Assembly (NCBI GenBank): GCA_964627035.1 | Contig: CAZVKN010000010.1 | Coordinates: 24,473 to 88,472, forward strand | Source: CAZVKN01 sp964627035 | GTDB lineage: Bacteria > Electryoneota > AABM5-125-24 > Hatepunaeales > Hatepunaeaceae | Reading direction: 5' to 3' | DNA: 64,000 nucleotides | Part shown: piece by piece, positions 60,326 to 64,000 of the stretch | How positions within the stretch are numbered: position 1 is the stretch's first letter | How the letters are laid out: each line of letters begins with the position of its first letter | Notes under the pieces: model-generated | Seen by the model: only the letters and a program-made list of their open reading frames with translations | Database searches by the model: none | Told to the model about the DNA's origin: nothing | Program-made: the position numbers and the translations under genes

Positions 60326-61024
60326 TTGATATATCTTGTCCACCAAAAGGAGATGGATGTTGCACAGATTTCATTGAGTGAAATTACATCCGACTATGTT
60401 GATTGGTGGCAGACGAACTACTCTATCGAGAGTGCTGTTTTCGATCTGTCGCAGAGCACCGAGTTGTGGAACAGTTTCGGTGATTTTATATTGGCAGCAG
60501 CGATTCTTTTTGAGTATAAAGCCTCTTCGCTCCTGCCGGAAGAGATCGTTGAGCTTGAAGCTGAGGCGCCTGAATGGTGGCGCGAGAACAGCGCAGAACT
60601 GTTGCTCGCCTATCAAAGCGGGATAGATATTCTTGATGGAATGGAATTGGAGCAGACAGCATGGTTCGACCGGGGAAACGTGTATGTTGCCGGTCTGGAC
60701 AGTGATGTGCGGACGGAACTGCTCTCAACCGTATCTCTCCACAACCTGGCGGAAATATTTCACAGCATAACTAGACAACTACCGACCGAACCCGATGGAC
60801 AGATCGAAAAGGTCCCATATACCATTGAAGGGCAGAAGGCATTTGTCCTCTCTTTCTTTAAGAATACCAGCCACATCCATTTTGACGCCATAGCAAATTC
60901 ACTCAAGAGTAAAATTGCAGTTGTGACGACGTTTTTGGCAATTTTGGAACTGATCCGGCATCGCAGGATCACTGTAAAACAGGAAAAAAGTTTCGCACCG
61001 CTATCAATAATATTGATAAATTAA
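60326..61024 (+). CDS. scpA: Segregation and condensation protein A (ScpA), start uncertain
   Basis: From the TTG at 60326 the frame gives 232 residues, but conserved ScpA sequence begins earlier. The codons from about 60284 encode YKISIEDFVGTIDLLIYL, the N-terminal kleisin motif that pairs with KEMDVAQISLSEITSDYVDWW. No ATG, GTG or TTG occurs in this frame between the stop at 60152-60154 and 60326. A CTG at 60245, eight bases after AAGG, is the best-placed non-standard start. The C-terminal winged-helix part (AVVTTFLAILELIRHRRITVKQEKSFAPLSI) is intact. ScpA is the kleisin subunit of the SMC-ScpAB condensin that organises and segregates chromosomes. ScpB starts two bases downstream. Confidence 0.85.
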   Translation: MIYLVHQKEMDVAQISLSEITSDYVDWWQTNYSIESAVFDLSQSTELWNSFGDFILAAAILFEYKASSLLPEEIVELEAEAPEWWRENSAELLLAYQSGIDILDGMELEQTAWFDRGNVYVAGLDSDVRTELLSTVSLHNLAEIFHSITRQLPTEPDGQIEKVPYTIEGQKAFVLSFFKNTSHIHFDAIANSLKSKIAVVTTFLAILELIRHRRITVKQEKSFAPLSIILIN

Positions 61025-61025
61025 A

Positions 61026-61637
61026 ATGATGACAAAGGAAAGAAATTGCAGCAAGTCAATTGAGACATCTCAAGATACTGAAAACTCGGATGTTACAGAA
61101 CCGTCACAGCCATACCTGCCGGTAATTGAGGCAATTATCCTCGCTGCTCCCGAGCCGGTCAGTGAAGCGGATCTGATTGAATTTATTGAGCATCAGACGG
61201 TCGAATCTATCCGTGAAGCTATTTGCCAACTGAACGAGATTTATGACAGAACAGGTAGATCTTTTAATATCATCGGAGGCGGTGAAAGAGGCTGGTATTT
61301 CGCAACTAAACCGGAATACAGCGGTTGGGTGAAACAATTAGTTGCAGGCGGGCACAGGATACGGTTGTCCCGGGCTTCACTTGAAACGATCTCTATCATA
61401 GCCTACCGCCAGCCTATCTCACGCGCAGAAATCGAAGCGATACGGGGTGTGGATGTATCCGGCATTTTACGGAAGCTAATTGAGCGACAATTGATTATTA
61501 TCTCCGGAAAAGCAGATACACCAGGTAAGCCAAGACTTTACGAAACCACGCACGGGTTCCTCCGCCATTTTGGTCTCGATTCACTGGATCAACTGCCGAT
61601 AGTTGAGGATGAACCTACCGATACCACTCCTGACTAA
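61026..61637 (+). CDS. scpB: Segregation and condensation protein B (ScpB)
   Basis: The 203-residue protein has the two winged-helix domains of ScpB. The first is VIEAIILAAPEPVSEADLIEFI...CQLNEIYDRTGRSFNIIGGGERGWYFATKPEYSGWV. The second is LSRASLETISIIAYRQPISRAEIEAIRGVDVSGILRKLIERQLI...PRLYETTHGFLRHFGLDSLDQLP, with the family's A-Y-R-Q-P and R-G-V patterns. It binds ScpA to form the SMC accessory complex. The first 25 or so residues are an extra polar extension. Confidence 0.95.
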   Translation: MMTKERNCSKSIETSQDTENSDVTEPSQPYLPVIEAIILAAPEPVSEADLIEFIEHQTVESIREAICQLNEIYDRTGRSFNIIGGGERGWYFATKPEYSGWVKQLVAGGHRIRLSRASLETISIIAYRQPISRAEIEAIRGVDVSGILRKLIERQLIIISGKADTPGKPRLYETTHGFLRHFGLDSLDQLPIVEDEPTDTTPD

Positions 61638-62031
61638 GTCCAGTTAACTTAAAAGAACCACTGTTAACTAAATGATATTTTGTAGTCGTAGTTGCCTCAA
61701 CCACGATCACAGTATCAATACTCCGTACAAAGTAACCTCTCACTAAAAAAACAGAATCTTATAGAACAGAGGCGTTTAGGCTGATGCGAGTAGGATTTCT
61801 CCGGTCGTTTTAATAAATTGTTGAAGAATTATATTCCGATGAGTCTAAATCAACTGTGAGCAATTCATCGCTGTGAATACATATTTATATCAGAATTCGA
61901 GGGTATCAACTTTGTAGTCGGGCTTGTCTCAAGCCCGACGTCAGGGTTGTGGACAACCTTGGCTACAAAATCACTATTAAGTTGACACTCCCGGAATTCG
62001 ACCAAAAAGAGCTGTCATTTGGGAGCACTAA
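61638..62031. other. Repeat-filled spacer between scpB and the Rossmann-fold gene
   Basis: The 394 bases hold no gene. A decayed MITE-like copy (61663-61727: CTGTTAACTAAATGAT ... TCAATACTCC, enclosing TGTAGTCGTAGTTGCCTCAA) and a better copy at 61900-61992 are visible. No clear promoter was found. Confidence 0.6.
61900..61992. mobile_element. MITE-like element, copy 3 (about 93 bp)
   Basis: The left end is AGGGTATCAAC and the right end AGTTGACACTCCC, enclosing the palindromic core CGGGCTTGTCTCAAGCCCG. The flanking octamers AGAATTCG (61892-61899) and GGAATTCG (61993-62000) match at seven of eight positions, consistent with an 8-bp target duplication. End positions are uncertain by a base. Confidence 0.7.
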
Positions 62032-63729
62032 ATGGATATCAAAGGCAAAACTGTACTGTTGTTGGGAGGATGGGGGTTGGTTGGCACCGCAATCTGCCAC
62101 AAGCTATTTGCCAGAAAACCGTCAATTATTATAATATCTTCGCTTACAAAAGAACAGGCAGAATCTGCTTGTGAGGAACTTTCCACCTATGCAGGTGACA
62201 TAAAATTAATCCCCGAATGGGGGGATGCATTCGTCCGAACCGAGTTTAAGGACATTCCCCGCTATGAGCTGCTTGAGAATCCGGAACATAGATTGACTCT
62301 CGCTGCCGATGTTTTGGAGCGAACCACCGCGACTGCGTTTAAGCGTTTCTTTCTGTATGATTTGATCTCAAAGCATAAACCTGATGCTGTGATTGATTGC
62401 ATTAACACCGCCACCGGTGTCGCATATCAAAATGTTTACAACGTCGGCTTAAAGCTGCTTCAGTCGCTCAGGGATATCCGTAAAGGAGAAAAACCGGAAA
62501 ACTTTAATGATGATGTAGAAAAACTGCTCGGAACTCTCTACCTCCCACAACTCGTAAGGCACGTACAGATTTTATATCAGGCGATGAAGGACAGCGGCAC
62601 TCAATCATATATGAAAGTCGGAACAACCGGAACCGGTGGTATGGGTCTGAATATCCCATATACTCATTCGGAGGACAAACCGTCCCGAGTGCTGCTCTCA
62701 AAAAGCTGTGTCGGTGGAGCACACTCGCTGCTTCTATTGTTGATGGGCAGAACTCCTGACGCACCCTACACCAAGGAGATAAAACCTGCTGCAGCTATTG
62801 CATGGAAAAAGATAGAATATGGGAATATCTTGCGAGGCGGCAAACCGATCCCACTGTATGACTGTTCTATGGATAAAACTACTCATATAGGGAAGCAATT
62901 TAACACTGCTGATCCGAAATCAGCCAAATTACTTAAGGATAATTTGCAGGGTGTGTTTATAGATACCGGCGAAAACGGTACCTTTTCACTCGGAGAGTTT
63001 ACGGCAATCACCACCACAGGACAGATGGAGTATGTGACACCGGAGGAGATCGCTCAATCTGTGATCTGGGAAATTGAAGGGGGAAACAGCGGCAACGACA
63101 TCGTCGGAGCCCTCGATGCAGCAATCCTAAGCCCGTCGTACCGTGCGGGCGCAATGCGAGCATCTGCGATTGACAAGATGAAAGCATTGGCAGCCGAAAA
63201 CGAAGATGACACTGTAGCATTTGAACTGCTCGGTCCGCCACGTCTTTCCAAACTGCTGTATGAAGCATTGCTGTTAAAGAAGAGTAGCGTAAGCATCAAC
63301 GGGATATTGGCGAAATCGCCGGAGCAATTGTCAAAAGAACTAGCGGAAATCATCAAGTCAGACGGTCAGTTGCGAAGTAAAATCATCTCGATAGGCATTC
63401 CTATACTGCTGCCGGACGGCGATAATCTGTTGCGAGGACCTCAGGTCAAAGTACCTCAAGACCCGAGGACGACAACATTCGATGCAGCCCCCGAAAACAT
63501 CAACAATTGGTGTGACAACGGTTGGGTTGACCTGCGCTCTTCAAACATGGTCAAATGGAAAGAGCGATTGACTGAGATACTCAGTGAGGCAGGTTCCGTT
63601 AACGGCAGTAACACCAGCTCCAGATTCCTGCGTGACAGATCGTTCTGGAAGGCTGATGATCCACTGAAAGAGGGTGAACTGGTCGGATGGATTTTCATTC
63701 AGGAAGATAAAGGGCGTAGAATAAAGTAA
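62032..63729 (+). CDS. Rossmann-fold NAD(P)-binding protein of unknown function
   Basis: The 565-residue protein begins MDIKGKTVLLLGGWGLVGTA, a G-x-x-G-x-x-G dinucleotide-binding loop of the extended short-chain-dehydrogenase type. Downstream are KPDAVIDCINTATGVAY (as in SDR proteins after strand 4) and a glycine-rich SYMKVGTTGTGGMGLNIPYTHSED where catalytic Y/S positions might be expected, but no Y-x-x-x-K is evident. The remaining 300 residues match nothing I recognise. A terminator-like hairpin follows. It is probably a cytoplasmic oxidoreductase or epimerase-like protein. Confidence 0.6.
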   Translation: MDIKGKTVLLLGGWGLVGTAICHKLFARKPSIIIISSLTKEQAESACEELSTYAGDIKLIPEWGDAFVRTEFKDIPRYELLENPEHRLTLAADVLERTTATAFKRFFLYDLISKHKPDAVIDCINTATGVAYQNVYNVGLKLLQSLRDIRKGEKPENFNDDVEKLLGTLYLPQLVRHVQILYQAMKDSGTQSYMKVGTTGTGGMGLNIPYTHSEDKPSRVLLSKSCVGGAHSLLLLLMGRTPDAPYTKEIKPAAAIAWKKIEYGNILRGGKPIPLYDCSMDKTTHIGKQFNTADPKSAKLLKDNLQGVFIDTGENGTFSLGEFTAITTTGQMEYVTPEEIAQSVIWEIEGGNSGNDIVGALDAAILSPSYRAGAMRASAIDKMKALAAENEDDTVAFELLGPPRLSKLLYEALLLKKSSVSINGILAKSPEQLSKELAEIIKSDGQLRSKIISIGIPILLPDGDNLLRGPQVKVPQDPRTTTFDAAPENINNWCDNGWVDLRSSNMVKWKERLTEILSEAGSVNGSNTSSRFLRDRSFWKADDPLKEGELVGWIFIQEDKGRRIK

Positions 63730-63756
63730 AACCGTATTTTGACGCAAAATATAATC

Positions 63757-63793
63757 GCAAAAAGACAATAATTTGACTATATTGTTTTTTTGC
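63757..63793 (+). terminator. Terminator-like hairpin
   Basis: GCAAAAAGACAATA (63757-63770) pairs with TATTGTTTTTTTGC (63780-63793), one G-T wobble, around a 9-base loop. A run of seven T lies inside the right arm. It begins 28 bases after the stop of the Rossmann-fold gene. Confidence 0.6.
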
Positions 63794-63933
63794 CGGATTG
63801 TGCTTAAGATCCGGTGAATTATTGCTATATTGTGTGTCCTGTGAATCCGCTCATTTTACAGGTACTATTACTTAGTGCAGAATTGAGCAGGTACTACAGC
63901 GCATACTGAAATCCATAACGTCCTTTAGTTAAG

Positions 63934-63961
63934 ATGGATTCCGGATCAAGTCTGGAATGAC
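63934..63961. repeat. GGATTC/GGAATGAC-type repeat fragment
   Basis: TGGATTCCGGATCAAGTC followed by TGGAATGACA corresponds to the second palindrome of the GTCATTCCC-type repeat at 45532-45561. The rest of 63730-64000 is AT-rich and shows no gene. Confidence 0.75.
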
Positions 63962-64000
63962 AATCACACTCTTTATTGCACTTAGTCATAATAATCAAAG

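Overview
The window (mid-40s % G+C by eye) looks like a chromosome segment of an uncultured or poorly sampled member of the FCB superphylum (the Bacteroidota-related candidate phyla). The evidence is the combination of large secreted proteins with type IX-style C-terminal sorting domains (YPNPFN motif), two gingipain-like (C25) proteins, a gldA/gldF/gldG-like ABC cassette with a DUF4340-like partner, a DUF6588-like protein, and many intergenic palindromes. I see no rRNA, tRNA, prophage or CRISPR array. The species cannot be named from sequence alone.

Layout. (1) 1-13975, all minus strand: an exopolysaccharide operon read leftwards, with mostly overlapping genes. It encodes an alkaline-phosphatase-fold enzyme, a GT2 glycosyltransferase, a nucleotidyltransferase, an APH-type kinase, an O-antigen ligase/polymerase broken by a 46-bp tandem duplication, a Wzx-like flippase, a Wzz/Wzc-like chain-length protein with decayed kinase motifs, and four GT4 glycosyltransferases (the last runs off the left edge). 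A lone STAS protein lies upstream at 14387-14737. (2) 15390-30484, plus strand: three giant secreted proteins sharing the same C-terminal modules. (3) 30775-36432: a DUF6588-like outer-membrane protein and the Gld-type ABC cassette. (4) 36597-39167: an LVIVD-repeat secreted protein interrupted by one in-frame TAG. (5) 39458-49483, minus: porin-like and small barrel-like proteins, a lone cNMP-binding protein, a dicarboxylate/amino-acid symporter, a lipoprotein, an orphan DNA methyltransferase, a YCII protein and the TldD/TldE protease pair. (6) 49810-58544, minus: ExbB/ExbD/TonB, a plug-less TonB-receptor-like barrel, an alpha/beta hydrolase, a 5'-nucleotidase-like protein, SSB, VanZ, the NAD(P)HX repair enzyme and arabinose-5-phosphate isomerase. 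(7) 59121-63729, plus: XRE regulator, ImmA-type peptidase, ScpA, ScpB and an unassigned Rossmann-fold protein.

The functional theme is the cell surface: polysaccharide synthesis and export, secreted adhesins/proteases, outer-membrane barrels and TonB energy coupling, plus a small block for chromosome segregation.

The most distinctive feature is the intergenic repeat landscape. One MITE-like family has GAGAGTGTTAAC-type ends and 8-bp target duplications. A 131-bp two-hairpin element has CAGTCTGTC-type ends; one copy sits inside another repeat with a 5-bp target duplication. A third family is of the GTCATTCCC/GGAATGAC type. Two genes also carry single, recent-looking lesions.
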